Source: Porphyromonadaceae bacterium UBA4259
GTDB taxonomy: Bacteria; Bacteroidota; Bacteroidia; Bacteroidales; Muribaculaceae
Assembly (NCBI GenBank): GCA_002396125.1
Contig: DGWL01000064.1
Location: 726-11,638 of the forward strand
DNA length: 10,913 nt
Direction: 5' to 3'
Shown: piece after piece, positions 1 to 7,780 of the stretch
Layout of the letters: each line of letters opens with the position of its first letter
Position numbering within the stretch: position 1 is the stretch's first letter
Made by a program: the position numbers and the translations under genes
The notes under the pieces: model-generated
Database searches by the model: none
What the model saw: the letters and a program-made list of their open reading frames with translations, nothing else
What the model was told of the DNA's origin: nothing

Positions 1-137
1 GAGCCGTGGCACGGTGGACCTGCTGCCGGTGGTGATTGTGGCCCCGAGCGGAGCCGTGGCGTGGGGGCTTGGTGGGTTGTTCTCAAAAATATCATTAAAA
101 AAACATGCTGCTGCTATAGTAATTAAAATTGTTTTCG
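1..137. other. Left-edge stretch, unidentified neighbour plus AT-rich leader
   Basis: Bases 1 to about 85 are GC-rich and look like coding composition; from about 86 the sequence turns AT-rich. On the + strand one frame is open from base 2 to a TGA at 194-196, and its first 28 or so codons favour G or C in third position as the neighbouring genes do. The rest of that frame uses AT-rich codons unlike the neighbours and runs through the promoter-like site at 138-145, so the true gene end cannot be placed. On the - strand the only short candidate starts (ATG at 95 or 106) give a proline-rich peptide or an immediate stop. A 10-base direct repeat, gagccgtggc, occurs at 1-10 and 51-60. I do not recognise any protein here. 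Confidence 0.3.
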
Positions 138-145
138 TAACTTTG
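138..145 (+). promoter_or_regulatory. Candidate Bacteroidales -7 promoter element for the dxs operon
   Basis: TAACTTTG matches the Bacteroidota housekeeping -7 consensus TAnnTTTG exactly. It would put the transcription start near 150-152, about 40 bases before the start codon of the small membrane protein at 193. It sits where the composition changes to AT-rich. The expected -33 TTTG, 19 to 21 bases upstream, is not visible (113-118 reads gctata), which lowers confidence. The element merges into the inverted repeat at 142-156. Confidence 0.5.
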
Positions 146-156
146 CAAATTGCAAA
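142..156. repeat. Perfect 7-bp inverted repeat, operator-like
   Basis: TTTGCAA at 142-148 and TTGCAAA at 150-156 form a perfect inverted repeat around the single base A149. With one base between the arms it cannot fold as a hairpin, so a protein-binding palindrome is more natural than an RNA structure. The left arm contains the end of the + strand -7 box (138-145) and the right arm overlaps a TAnnTTTG match on the - strand (153-160). A protein bound here would cover both. No cognate regulator is encoded in the window. Confidence 0.4.
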
Positions 157-192
157 ACTATGTGCACTGCATAACTTGTTAAATAGAGAGAA

Positions 193-363
193 ATGAATAC
201 CGGCCGATGGATACGCTTTGCCTGCATCCTGTTGTTGTGGATGTTCCTGGTGTACTTGCTGCTCACTCGCGCGGCACGCATTGATTTCATGGTCATCTTC
301 ACCATTGTGGCGAGCGGTATCATCGTGTTTGTTCCTCTCTACAAGAAATACATTAGAAAATAA
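193..363 (+). CDS. Small two-helix membrane protein (56 aa), unknown function
   Basis: This 56-residue frame starts at ATG 193 and stops at TAA 361-363. The start follows an A/G-rich leader and lies about 40 bases downstream of the -7 candidate. The protein has a short basic N-terminus (R5, R8), a hydrophobic helix at about residues 9-24, a loop with R26, R29 and D31, a second hydrophobic helix at about 33-50, and a strongly basic end (KKYIRK). The even number of helices with positive ends suggests both termini face the cytoplasm. The gap to dxs is only 14 bp, so it is probably the first gene of the dxs-trkA-trkH operon. I recognise no domain. Coding character is supported by the hydrophobic pattern and by codon use like its neighbours. 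It could be a small partner of the Trk system or a stand-alone membrane protein; that is inference only. Confidence 0.72.
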   Translation: MNTGRWIRFACILLLWMFLVYLLLTRAARIDFMVIFTIVASGIIVFVPLYKKYIRK

Positions 364-377
364 CGAAAACGCTATAG

Positions 378-2306
378 ATGTCAACAAAAGAATTCATCAT
401 CGAGCACTTTCCACTGCTCTCTAAGATTGATAGCCCCGCCGACCTGAAGAAGTTGCCAGTGGAGCAGTTGCCGGCAGTGTGCAATGAGCTGCGACGCTTC
501 ATTGTGCATGAGTTGAGCGAGAATCCGGGCCACTTCGCGTCGAGCATGGGGGCTGTGGAGATTGTGGTAGCGCTTCACTATGTGTTCAACACTCCGGCCG
601 ACCGACTGGTGTGGGACGTGGGCCATCAGGCCTATGCCCACAAGATTCTCACAGGCCGTCGTGACCGTTTCTCCACCAATCGCAAGCAGGGTGGCCTGAG
701 CGGCTTCCCCAATCCTGCCGAGAGCGAATACGATACCTTCCAGGCCGGCCATGCCAGCAATTCCATCTCGGCGGCACTTGGCATGTCGATTGCCAGCGAG
801 TTGCAGGCCAATCCCGACCGCAAGGTGGTGGCAGTGATTGGCGACGCGTCGATTAGCGGTGGCCTAGCCTTTGAGGGCATCAACAACGCCTCAATCCACA
901 AGAACAACCTGCTCATCGTGCTCAACGATAACGACATGTCGATTGACCGACCTGTGGGAGCGCTGAGCAAGTACATGGCCGACCTGTCGACCTCACGTCG
1001 CTACAACAACTTGCGCTACAAGACCTACCAGTTCATGCGTCGCCATCACCTCATTGGCGACAGTGGTAAGGGAATAGTGCTTCGCTTCAACAACGCCATG
1101 AAGTCGCTGCTCACCGGTCAGCAAAACATCTTTGAGGGCTTGAACATTCGCTACTTTGGACCCTTCGACGGCCACGACGTGGTGAAGCTGGTAAAGACTT
1201 TCAACGACATTAAGGACATGACCGGCCCCAAGCTCATTCACCTGCTCACCGTCAAGGGTAAGGGCTATGAGCCTGCCGAGAAAGACCCCACCACCTGGCA
1301 CGCTCCGGGTAAGTTTGACGAGGACACCGGTGAACGCATTAAGGGCGGCAGCACCGGCAAGCCGTTGAAGTTCCAGGATGTGTTTGGCAAGACGCTGGTT
1401 GAACTTGCCGAGCGCAACGACAAGATAGTTGCCATCACAGCCGCCATGCCCAGCGGTACCTCGGTGTCGATGATGCAGGAGGCGATGCCCGAGCGGTCGT
1501 TTGACGTGGGTATCAGCGAGGGTCATGCGGTGACCTTTGCCGGCGGTCTCGCCAAAGAAGGTTTGCGCCCCTTTGTGGCTATCTACAGTGCCTTCCTGCA
1601 GCGAGCCTACGACTCAATCATTAACGACGTGTCGATAGCAAGCCTGCCGGTTGTGTTCTGTCTTGACCGTGGCGGCCTGGTGGGCGAGGATGGCGTGACG
1701 CATCACGGCCTCTTCGACCTGGCCTTCATGCGTGCCATTCCCGGCATGACGGTCAGTGCACCCATGGATGAGCACACCCTGCGCAACCTCATGTACACAG
1801 CACAGCTTCATGCCGATGGTCCATTTTCAATTCGCTATCCACGCGGTGCCGGCAAGATGCTGGACTGGCGCAACGAGATGCGTGAGCAGCCAGTGGGCCG
1901 CGGACGCAAGTTGCGCGACGGCAATGAGGTGGCAATCCTGAGCCTGGGCACCATTGGCACCAACGTGCGTGAGGCATGCGAGCTCCTCCACAGCGAGGGA
2001 ATCGACGTGGCTCACTACGACATGATATATCTCAAGCCCATCGACGAGGAGATTCTGCAAGAGGTGGCTTCGCGCTTCAAGAAGATTATCACCGTTGAAG
2101 AAGGCGTCACCACCGGTGGCCTGGGCAGCGCCGTGGCCGAGTGGTTCACGGCAAGGGCATTGAACGTGCAGCTGGTGCGCATGGGCATTAACGACACCTT
2201 TGTCGACCAGGGCACAGTGGCGCAGCTGCACCGGTTGTGTCACATCGATGCCGCCTCAATCTGCGACCAAGTTAAACAAATGCTTAACCACACTACCACA
2301 CTATGA
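378..2306 (+). CDS. dxs: 1-deoxy-D-xylulose-5-phosphate synthase
   Basis: Dxs condenses pyruvate and glyceraldehyde 3-phosphate into DXP, the first step of the MEP isoprenoid pathway, using thiamine diphosphate (ThDP) and Mg2+ in the cytoplasm. At 642 residues it is slightly longer than E. coli Dxs (about 620). Family landmarks are all present: PGHFASSMGAVE with H52, WDVGHQAY with H83, the ThDP-binding segment at 155-186 (GDASISGG through LNDND, with D156 and N183), the pyrimidine-domain catalytic glutamate E381 in SEGHAVTFAGGLA, FLQRAYDSIINDV at 406-418, and the transketolase C-terminal domain at about 510-635. The usual GDG of the ThDP motif reads GDA here, and the usual EQH reads EGH; family memory suggests both are common in Bacteroidota. 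The start at 378 leaves 14 bp after the small upstream gene. Its stop overlaps the trkA start by 4 bp (ATGA). Confidence 0.97.
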   Translation: MSTKEFIIEHFPLLSKIDSPADLKKLPVEQLPAVCNELRRFIVHELSENPGHFASSMGAVEIVVALHYVFNTPADRLVWDVGHQAYAHKILTGRRDRFSTNRKQGGLSGFPNPAESEYDTFQAGHASNSISAALGMSIASELQANPDRKVVAVIGDASISGGLAFEGINNASIHKNNLLIVLNDNDMSIDRPVGALSKYMADLSTSRRYNNLRYKTYQFMRRHHLIGDSGKGIVLRFNNAMKSLLTGQQNIFEGLNIRYFGPFDGHDVVKLVKTFNDIKDMTGPKLIHLLTVKGKGYEPAEKDPTTWHAPGKFDEDTGERIKGGSTGKPLKFQDVFGKTLVELAERNDKIVAITAAMPSGTSVSMMQEAMPERSFDVGISEGHAVTFAGGLAKEGLRPFVAIYSAFLQRAYDSIINDVSIASLPVVFCLDRGGLVGEDGVTHHGLFDLAFMRAIPGMTVSAPMDEHTLRNLMYTAQLHADGPFSIRYPRGAGKMLDWRNEMREQPVGRGRKLRDGNEVAILSLGTIGTNVREACELLHSEGIDVAHYDMIYLKPIDEEILQEVASRFKKIITVEEGVTTGGLGSAVAEWFTARALNVQLVRMGINDTFVDQGTVAQLHRLCHIDAASICDQVKQMLNHTTTL

Positions 2307-3634
2307 GAATTGTGATTGCCGGAGCCGGTGAGGTGGGAACACACCTTGCCAAAATGCTCTCCAACGAGGAGCAGGACATCATCGTGCTCGACAAGGATGA
2401 GAAAAAACTCTATAATCTGGAAAACTACAACCTCATGACCATGAGGGGTAGCGCAGTGTCGCTCGACGTGCTCAAGAACATACAAGTGGGAGCCGCCGAC
2501 ATCTTCATCGCTGTCACCCCTCACGAGACTATCAACATCATTGCATCATCGATGGCCAAGAGCATGGGTTGCAAGAAAGCGGTGGCGCGCATCGACAACT
2601 ACGAGTTCATGAAGCCGGCCGCCAAGAAGTTCTTCGCCTCCTATGGCATCGACACACTCATCTATCCCGAGTATCTGGCAGCGCAGGAAGTGAAGACCGC
2701 AATGGCCCACACCTGGGTGCGCAACTGGTTTGAGATGCTCAACGGCGAGTTGCTCGTGGTGGGCGTGAAAATCAGATCCAACTCTCGCATCGTGGGCATA
2801 AAGCTAAAAGACCTGGGGGGAGTGTCGCACTTCATGCACATCAATGCCATCAAGCGCAATCGCGAGATTATTATCCCCGGCGGCGATGACATGGTGCTAG
2901 AGAACGACATCATCTATATCGCCACCACACGCAAGGATATCGACAATGTGATAGCCGTGTGTGGCAAAGAGCAGCACACTGTGGAGCGCGTCCTCATCAT
3001 GGGCGGCAACGAGATTGTGGAGCAGCTGGTTTACCTCATTGGTAGCAAATACAAGGTTAAAATTATGCACAACGACTTAGTGCGGTGTCAAGAACTTGCC
3101 GACCAGTTCCCCGATTGCAATGTGGTGCACTATCAAGCCGGCGACACCGATGTGCTCGAAGACGAAGGTGTTGAGGACTACGACGTGTTTGTGGCACTTG
3201 GCGAGAGCAGCGAGAGTAACATCCTGAGCTGCGTTATGGCTAAGGAGATGGGCATGCGCAAGACCATTGCTCAGGTTGAGAACCTGCAGTTTTTCAACGA
3301 GGCCGAGAGCCTAAACATTGGCACTATCATCAACAAGAAACTCATTGCGTCAAGCACCATTTTCCAGATGATGATTGACGATGACACCGACAATGCCAAG
3401 TGCCTCGCGCTAGCCGATGCCGAGGTGGCAGAGCTCGAAGTGGGTGCCGGCGCTAAGGTCACAAAAGCCGACGTCAAGGACCTCAGACTCAGCCGCGACA
3501 TGACTATAGCGGGACTGGTGCGCGACGGGGTGGGGCAGCTGGTTACCGGTTCCACACGCCTTCAGGCAGGCGACCGTGTGGTGGTGTTCTGCCTATCGGG
3601 TGCCATTCACAAGATTGAAAGAATGTTTGGATAA
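2303..3634 (+). CDS. trkA: Trk potassium uptake system NAD-binding subunit TrkA
   Basis: TrkA is the cytoplasmic gating ring of the Trk K+ transporter; nucleotide binding to its RCK domains controls the TrkH pore. The 443 residues form two tandem RCK_N/RCK_C units. The first Rossmann fold starts at residue 1 with a canonical GAGEVG (7-12) and ends strand 2 with the acidic D30, as expected for NAD(H). The first RCK_C lies at about 140-220. The second Rossmann fold starts near 228 with a degenerate GGNEIV (234-239), and the second RCK_C covers about 366-443, with an AGDRVVVF turn near 422-429. E. coli TrkA is 458 residues with the same plan. The ATG overlaps the dxs stop codon, which suggests translational coupling. 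trkH follows after 25 bp, so gate and pore are made together. Confidence 0.96.
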   Translation: MRIVIAGAGEVGTHLAKMLSNEEQDIIVLDKDEKKLYNLENYNLMTMRGSAVSLDVLKNIQVGAADIFIAVTPHETINIIASSMAKSMGCKKAVARIDNYEFMKPAAKKFFASYGIDTLIYPEYLAAQEVKTAMAHTWVRNWFEMLNGELLVVGVKIRSNSRIVGIKLKDLGGVSHFMHINAIKRNREIIIPGGDDMVLENDIIYIATTRKDIDNVIAVCGKEQHTVERVLIMGGNEIVEQLVYLIGSKYKVKIMHNDLVRCQELADQFPDCNVVHYQAGDTDVLEDEGVEDYDVFVALGESSESNILSCVMAKEMGMRKTIAQVENLQFFNEAESLNIGTIINKKLIASSTIFQMMIDDDTDNAKCLALADAEVAELEVGAGAKVTKADVKDLRLSRDMTIAGLVRDGVGQLVTGSTRLQAGDRVVVFCLSGAIHKIERMFG

Positions 3635-3659
3635 TCAATAAAGAATTAATAAAAACTCA

Positions 3660-5156
3660 ATGCAACTGTCAAAACATAGGAAATTCACACAGAGCATCAA
3701 TTTCCCTATCGTCCTCAGGGTGGTGGGCTGGCTGCTCATGATTGAAGCTATGTTTATGGCAGCACCGGCAGTGGTCGCACTGATCTATGGCGAGACAATG
3801 ATTGCCATTGAGTTTGCAATTTCCATAGCTATTACACTGATCACAGGTCTGGCAATGAATCGCATTCGCCCTCTCAACAAGTCGATGCGCAAGCGCGAGG
3901 GACTGCTGCTCACCGCCACGGTGTGGGTGTTCTTCTCCATCTTTGGCATGTTGCCGTTCCTCTTCTCGGGAACTGTGACTGGAGTCACCGACGGCTTCTT
4001 CGAGACCATGTCGGGCTTCACGACTACAGGCGCATCGGTGATTCGCGATGTGGAAAACCTGCCTCGAGGCATACTCTTCTGGCGCTCGATGATGCAGTGG
4101 ATAGGAGGCATGGGAATCATTCTTTTTACTTTGGCTGTACTTCCCATGCTCAACTATAAGGGTGGCGTGTCGCTCTTCAATAGTGAGGTGACAGGTATCA
4201 CCCACGAGCGAATGCGCCCGCGTGTGAGCCAAACCGCCAAGAGCCTGTGGGGAATGTACCTGGTGTTTACCGCCCTCCTCACCACGTTGTTGATTTTGGG
4301 TCCCATGGACTGGTATGACGCCTTGTGCCACACCATGAGCACGGTGTCGACCGGCGGCTTCTCAACCAAGAACAACGGCTTGCATTACTGGCACGACTAT
4401 TACACCGACGGCATGATAATGCTGTTCATGCTCCTGTGCGGTATTAACTTCACCATCATCTACAACGTGGCTGTGCGCGGTCGCTTCAGCGAGTTCAAGC
4501 GCAGCGATACCCTCAAGTGGTACTTGAGCATTATAGCCCTGGGAGGCGTGGTGGTGTTTGCCCGCATCATGTACATGGGCTTCGTCGACGAGTGGCAGTT
4601 TGCCGCAGTGCTGGCATGGTTCGACACCATCTCGGCCATTACCTCAACAGGTTTTGCTACCTACGACTACGAGCAAGAGGGACAGTTTATCTTCTTTTTC
4701 CTCATTGTGCTCATGTTCTTTGGCGGTATGGCGGGTTCTACAGCCGGTGGTGCCAAGATTGACCGCTTTGTAGTGCTCTTGAAGAACGTCAAGAACGAGA
4801 TGTATAAGGTTGTTCATAGCAATGCAGTCACCAGCGTCAGGCTCGACGGCAAGTCAGTCCCTCACATGATTGTGGAGAAGGTGTTGGCGTTCCTCTCGGT
4901 TTATGTTGTTGTGATGGTGGCAGTAGCGGTGGTTTTGACACTATATGGCATGCCGGCCTTTGATGCCTTATTCAATTCACTATCGGCCATCAGCAACATT
5001 GGCTTTGGCTATGGTGAGATGACCAATGGCATCGACAAGTTTGCCATGATTCATCCGGTCGCTAAGTGGCTGCTTGCATTTGAGATGCTGGTGGGACGTC
5101 TTGAGGTCTTCACAGTGCTGGCTCTGTTCTCTCCCGGTTTCTGGAAAAAAGACTAG
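3660..5156 (+). CDS. trkH: Trk potassium transporter membrane subunit TrkH
   Basis: TrkH is the K+-conducting inner-membrane subunit partnered with TrkA. The 498-residue protein is strongly hydrophobic and carries the four M1-P-M2 repeats of the SKT superfamily. All four selectivity-filter loops are visible, each with its central glycine: SGFTTTGAS (G124), STVSTGGFS (G232), SAITSTGFA (G331) and SAISNIGFGYG (G448). The glycine-rich intramembrane loop GGMAGSTAGGAKIDR lies at 355-369, and the conserved GRLEVFTVL of the last helix at 479-487. A soluble stretch around 375-405 carries the expected cytoplasmic basic residues. It begins 25 bp after trkA with an A-rich leader and no Shine-Dalgarno sequence. 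The following 70-bp gap to ftsK has no hairpin terminator, so read-through into ftsK is possible. Confidence 0.96.
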   Translation: MQLSKHRKFTQSINFPIVLRVVGWLLMIEAMFMAAPAVVALIYGETMIAIEFAISIAITLITGLAMNRIRPLNKSMRKREGLLLTATVWVFFSIFGMLPFLFSGTVTGVTDGFFETMSGFTTTGASVIRDVENLPRGILFWRSMMQWIGGMGIILFTLAVLPMLNYKGGVSLFNSEVTGITHERMRPRVSQTAKSLWGMYLVFTALLTTLLILGPMDWYDALCHTMSTVSTGGFSTKNNGLHYWHDYYTDGMIMLFMLLCGINFTIIYNVAVRGRFSEFKRSDTLKWYLSIIALGGVVVFARIMYMGFVDEWQFAAVLAWFDTISAITSTGFATYDYEQEGQFIFFFLIVLMFFGGMAGSTAGGAKIDRFVVLLKNVKNEMYKVVHSNAVTSVRLDGKSVPHMIVEKVLAFLSVYVVVMVAVAVVLTLYGMPAFDALFNSLSAISNIGFGYGEMTNGIDKFAMIHPVAKWLLAFEMLVGRLEVFTVLALFSPGFWKKD

Positions 5157-5226
5157 GGAGCAACATTGTAAAAAAAAGAAAGAAAACGAGTATATATTGT
5201 AATATTTGAAAAACAAGTAGAACGAA

Positions 5227-7737
5227 ATGAGTAAAGATGATCTGATTTATGACGAGTACGGCGTTGACACGTCGGCTATTAAGGAGCGCGAAAAGAAAAA
5301 GCGGCAAAAGCAGGAGAAACAAGTGCGCGATGAGGAGAAACCCTCGGCGTGGAGACGATTTGTCAACTTCTTCACCAACGGGCGCACACGTTTCGCAATG
5401 GGTGTGGTGCTGCTCATATTGGGTGTCTATTTTCTCATTACCTTCCTGTCGTTCATCCTCTTTTCAGGTGGCAGCGACCAGGGTAGCGTGAACAACAATA
5501 CCATCATCGAGAATGCCGACCCGGCCAATACCACCAAGAACGTCGACAACCTGGGTGGGTCGATAGGTGCAGCAACGGCACAATTCTTTGTGAGCGACGG
5601 AGTGGGACTGGCGGCTTTCATCATCGTGGTGTGGTGCTTCACGCTGGGAATGAGGCTCATTCGCCGCAAGCCGGCGCACTTCTACACTTATTCGCTAATA
5701 TCGGTCTACAGCATTCTCACCTTCTCGATGCTGCTGGGTGCTTGCACCTATTATGCCGACTTTACCTTCTTCCGCATGGGTGGAAACCTGGGCTACTATG
5801 CCAACCAGTGGCTCATGGGCTTGCTGGGAATCTATGGAATGATAGCTGTCAATGTGGTGCTGCTCATCCTGTGGATTTTGGTTTGCTATAACACTTTACT
5901 CTTTATCTACAAGCAATTCAAGCGTGTGCGCAACATGCGCAAGAAATATGACGAAGACGAGGCTAAGCATGGCGGTGAGCACACCGGTCATCGCGAGCCC
6001 TCGGGATTCAAGGGCGACGACCAGAGCGGCTGGAAGACGGCCCCTAAGAAAATCTTTGACAAGATTGCCGACAAGAAAGACGATGTCCTTAATGAGGAAA
6101 AACGTCCTGCCAAGGCGCGCAAAACCAGCACCAGAAAGGGCGAGAAAGAAGCCGAATTTGAGATAAAAAAGTCGAAGAGCATTGAACAGGCGCGTGGCGT
6201 GACCAATCCTCACGACCCAACGGGTGAGTACATGCACTACCGTTTCCCGACAATCGACTTGCTCGCCGACCTCAAGACCAACGTCGACAATGTCGACGTC
6301 AACGAGCAAGAGGCCAACAAGCGACGCATCGTTGAAACCTTGGGACAATATGGAATTCCCATCAAGACAATCACAGCACATGTGGGACCCACTGTCACAC
6401 TCTTTGAGATTGTACCCGAGGAAGGCGTGAGAATCTCCAAGATTCGCAGCCTCGAGGACGACATTGCCCTGAGTCTTGCGGCGCTGGGCATTCGCATCAT
6501 CGCGCCAATGCCCGGTAGGGGAACTATAGGCATCGAGGTGCCTAACCACGACCCGCAAGTGGTGCCCATGCGTGAAGCCATCGCCTCGCGTGCTTTCCAG
6601 GAAAGCAAGGCCGCACTGCCCATGGTGCTGGGTAGCACCGTGAGCAACGACGTCTTTGTCGCCGACCTCACCAAGATGCCTCACTTGCTGGTGGCCGGTG
6701 CTACTGGTCAAGGTAAGTCGGTGGGCCTCAACGCTATCATTGCTTCGCTGCTCTACAAGAAGGGACCTAGCGAACTCAAGTTCGTCCTCATCGACCCCAA
6801 GAAGGTGGAATTTAGCCTTTATGCTTCGCTTGAGAAATACTTCTTTGCCAAGGTGGAAGGCGAGGAACGGGCTATTATAACCGACACAGCCAAGGTGGTG
6901 CAAACTCTCAACTCGCTAGTGCAGGAGATGGAGAATCGATATTTGGTGCTCGAGCAAGTGGGAGAACGCAAACTCGAGGACTACAACCGCCGCTGGAAGA
7001 AGGAACTGCGCCATCAGATGGACGAGAACGGAAAGTTCTACCAGTATATGCCCTACATTGTAGTGATTGTGGATGAGTTCAGCGACCTTATCATGACTGC
7101 CGGCAAGGAGGTGGAAACTCCCATCGTGCGCATCGCGCAAAAGGCGCGTGCCGTGGGAATTCACATGATTATCGCCACTCAGCGCCCATCGGCCAATGTG
7201 ATTACCGGCCTCATCAAGGCCAACTTCCCGGGCCGCATCGCATTCCGTGTGTCGCAAGTTGTCGACAGCCGCATCATCCTCGACCGTCCTGGAGCACAGC
7301 AGCTCATCGGTCGAGGCGACATGCTATTCTCGGCCAACGGAGAGATTACTCGACTGCAGTGCCCGTTCATCGACACTCCCGAGATTGTGAACATCTGCTA
7401 CTTTATCAAGGAGCAGGAGGATGCCGACACCGAAATCAGTCACGAGCAGCCTTACATTCTGCCCGAATATGAGGGTGAAAGTGGCGGCGGTGGTGGAGAT
7501 GCCGACTTTGGTGGCGCTTCGAGCGAGCGCGACCCGTTATTTGAGGAAATTGCACGACTGGTGGTGCAAAAGGACACTGCATCAACATCGTCGCTGCAAC
7601 GCACCTACGGCATTGGCTATAACCGCGCGGGACGCATCATGGATCAGCTTGAGCAGGCCGGTATCGTGGGACCTGCCTCGGGAGGCAAGCCACGCAAGGT
7701 GCTCATGACACCACTCGACATTGACCAGATGTTCTAG
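5227..7737 (+). CDS. ftsK: DNA translocase FtsK
   Basis: FtsK pumps chromosomal DNA across the closing septum and activates XerCD at dif. The 836 residues comprise a charged cytoplasmic N-terminus (1-50), four membrane helices (about 56-80, 124-146, 154-175, 197-228), a short charged linker rich in K, E and D (about 231-330), the alpha/beta motor, and a winged-helix gamma domain (about 767-836). Motor motifs: Walker A GATGQGKS at 491-498, LIDPKKVEFS at 521-530, Walker B IVVIVDEFSDL at 611-621 with D616 and E617, and ATQRPS at 650-655. The gamma domain keeps RTYGIGYNRAGRIMDQLEQAGIVGP at 792-816, which in the family reads polar KOPS sequences. The linker is about 100 residues against roughly 600 in E. 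coli. A glycine-rich hinge (753-763) joins motor and gamma domain. The lolA-like gene follows after 43 bp. No consensus promoter is visible in the 70-bp gap upstream. Confidence 0.97.
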   Translation: MSKDDLIYDEYGVDTSAIKEREKKKRQKQEKQVRDEEKPSAWRRFVNFFTNGRTRFAMGVVLLILGVYFLITFLSFILFSGGSDQGSVNNNTIIENADPANTTKNVDNLGGSIGAATAQFFVSDGVGLAAFIIVVWCFTLGMRLIRRKPAHFYTYSLISVYSILTFSMLLGACTYYADFTFFRMGGNLGYYANQWLMGLLGIYGMIAVNVVLLILWILVCYNTLLFIYKQFKRVRNMRKKYDEDEAKHGGEHTGHREPSGFKGDDQSGWKTAPKKIFDKIADKKDDVLNEEKRPAKARKTSTRKGEKEAEFEIKKSKSIEQARGVTNPHDPTGEYMHYRFPTIDLLADLKTNVDNVDVNEQEANKRRIVETLGQYGIPIKTITAHVGPTVTLFEIVPEEGVRISKIRSLEDDIALSLAALGIRIIAPMPGRGTIGIEVPNHDPQVVPMREAIASRAFQESKAALPMVLGSTVSNDVFVADLTKMPHLLVAGATGQGKSVGLNAIIASLLYKKGPSELKFVLIDPKKVEFSLYASLEKYFFAKVEGEERAIITDTAKVVQTLNSLVQEMENRYLVLEQVGERKLEDYNRRWKKELRHQMDENGKFYQYMPYIVVIVDEFSDLIMTAGKEVETPIVRIAQKARAVGIHMIIATQRPSANVITGLIKANFPGRIAFRVSQVVDSRIILDRPGAQQLIGRGDMLFSANGEITRLQCPFIDTPEIVNICYFIKEQEDADTEISHEQPYILPEYEGESGGGGGDADFGGASSERDPLFEEIARLVVQKDTASTSSLQRTYGIGYNRAGRIMDQLEQAGIVGPASGGKPRKVLMTPLDIDQMF

Positions 7738-7780
7738 AGCATTTAAACCCTAACGACATCTCAGAGGTCTAAAATTTAAA

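Noticed and set aside
1..60. Direct repeat gagccgtggc at 1-10 and 51-60
   Set aside because: Only two copies of a 10-mer with unrelated flanks, in GC-rich probable coding sequence; consistent with common codon pairs.
1..106. Divergent gene starting near 95 or 106 on the - strand
   Set aside because: ATG 106 meets a stop after three codons, and ATG 95 gives a proline- and arginine-rich peptide unlike a normal protein start. The frame with the more natural composition has no start codon.
993..1526. 177-codon open frame on the - strand inside dxs
   Set aside because: Shadow of the dxs reading frame with no domain and no promoter or leader of its own.
3669..4331. 220-codon open frame on the - strand inside trkH
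   Set aside because: Rich in His, Glu and Gln, as expected from reading hydrophobic membrane codons backwards; no family resemblance.
5157..5226. Possible ftsK promoter (AATATTTG at 5201-5208)
   Set aside because: The first base of TAnnTTTG is wrong, the correct TA is one base too far, and no TTG lies 19-21 bases upstream. The AT-rich gap may still hold a promoter of another type.
5896..6903. 335-codon open frame on the - strand inside ftsK
   Set aside because: It is antisense to a clear FtsK motor with intact motifs, shows no recognisable domain, and long antisense frames are common in GC-rich third-position genes.
7738..7780. Imperfect palindrome GACATCTCAGAGGTC between ftsK and the lolA-like gene
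   Set aside because: One mismatch pair and a single-base centre; too weak to call an operator or a hairpin, and there is no U-run for termination.
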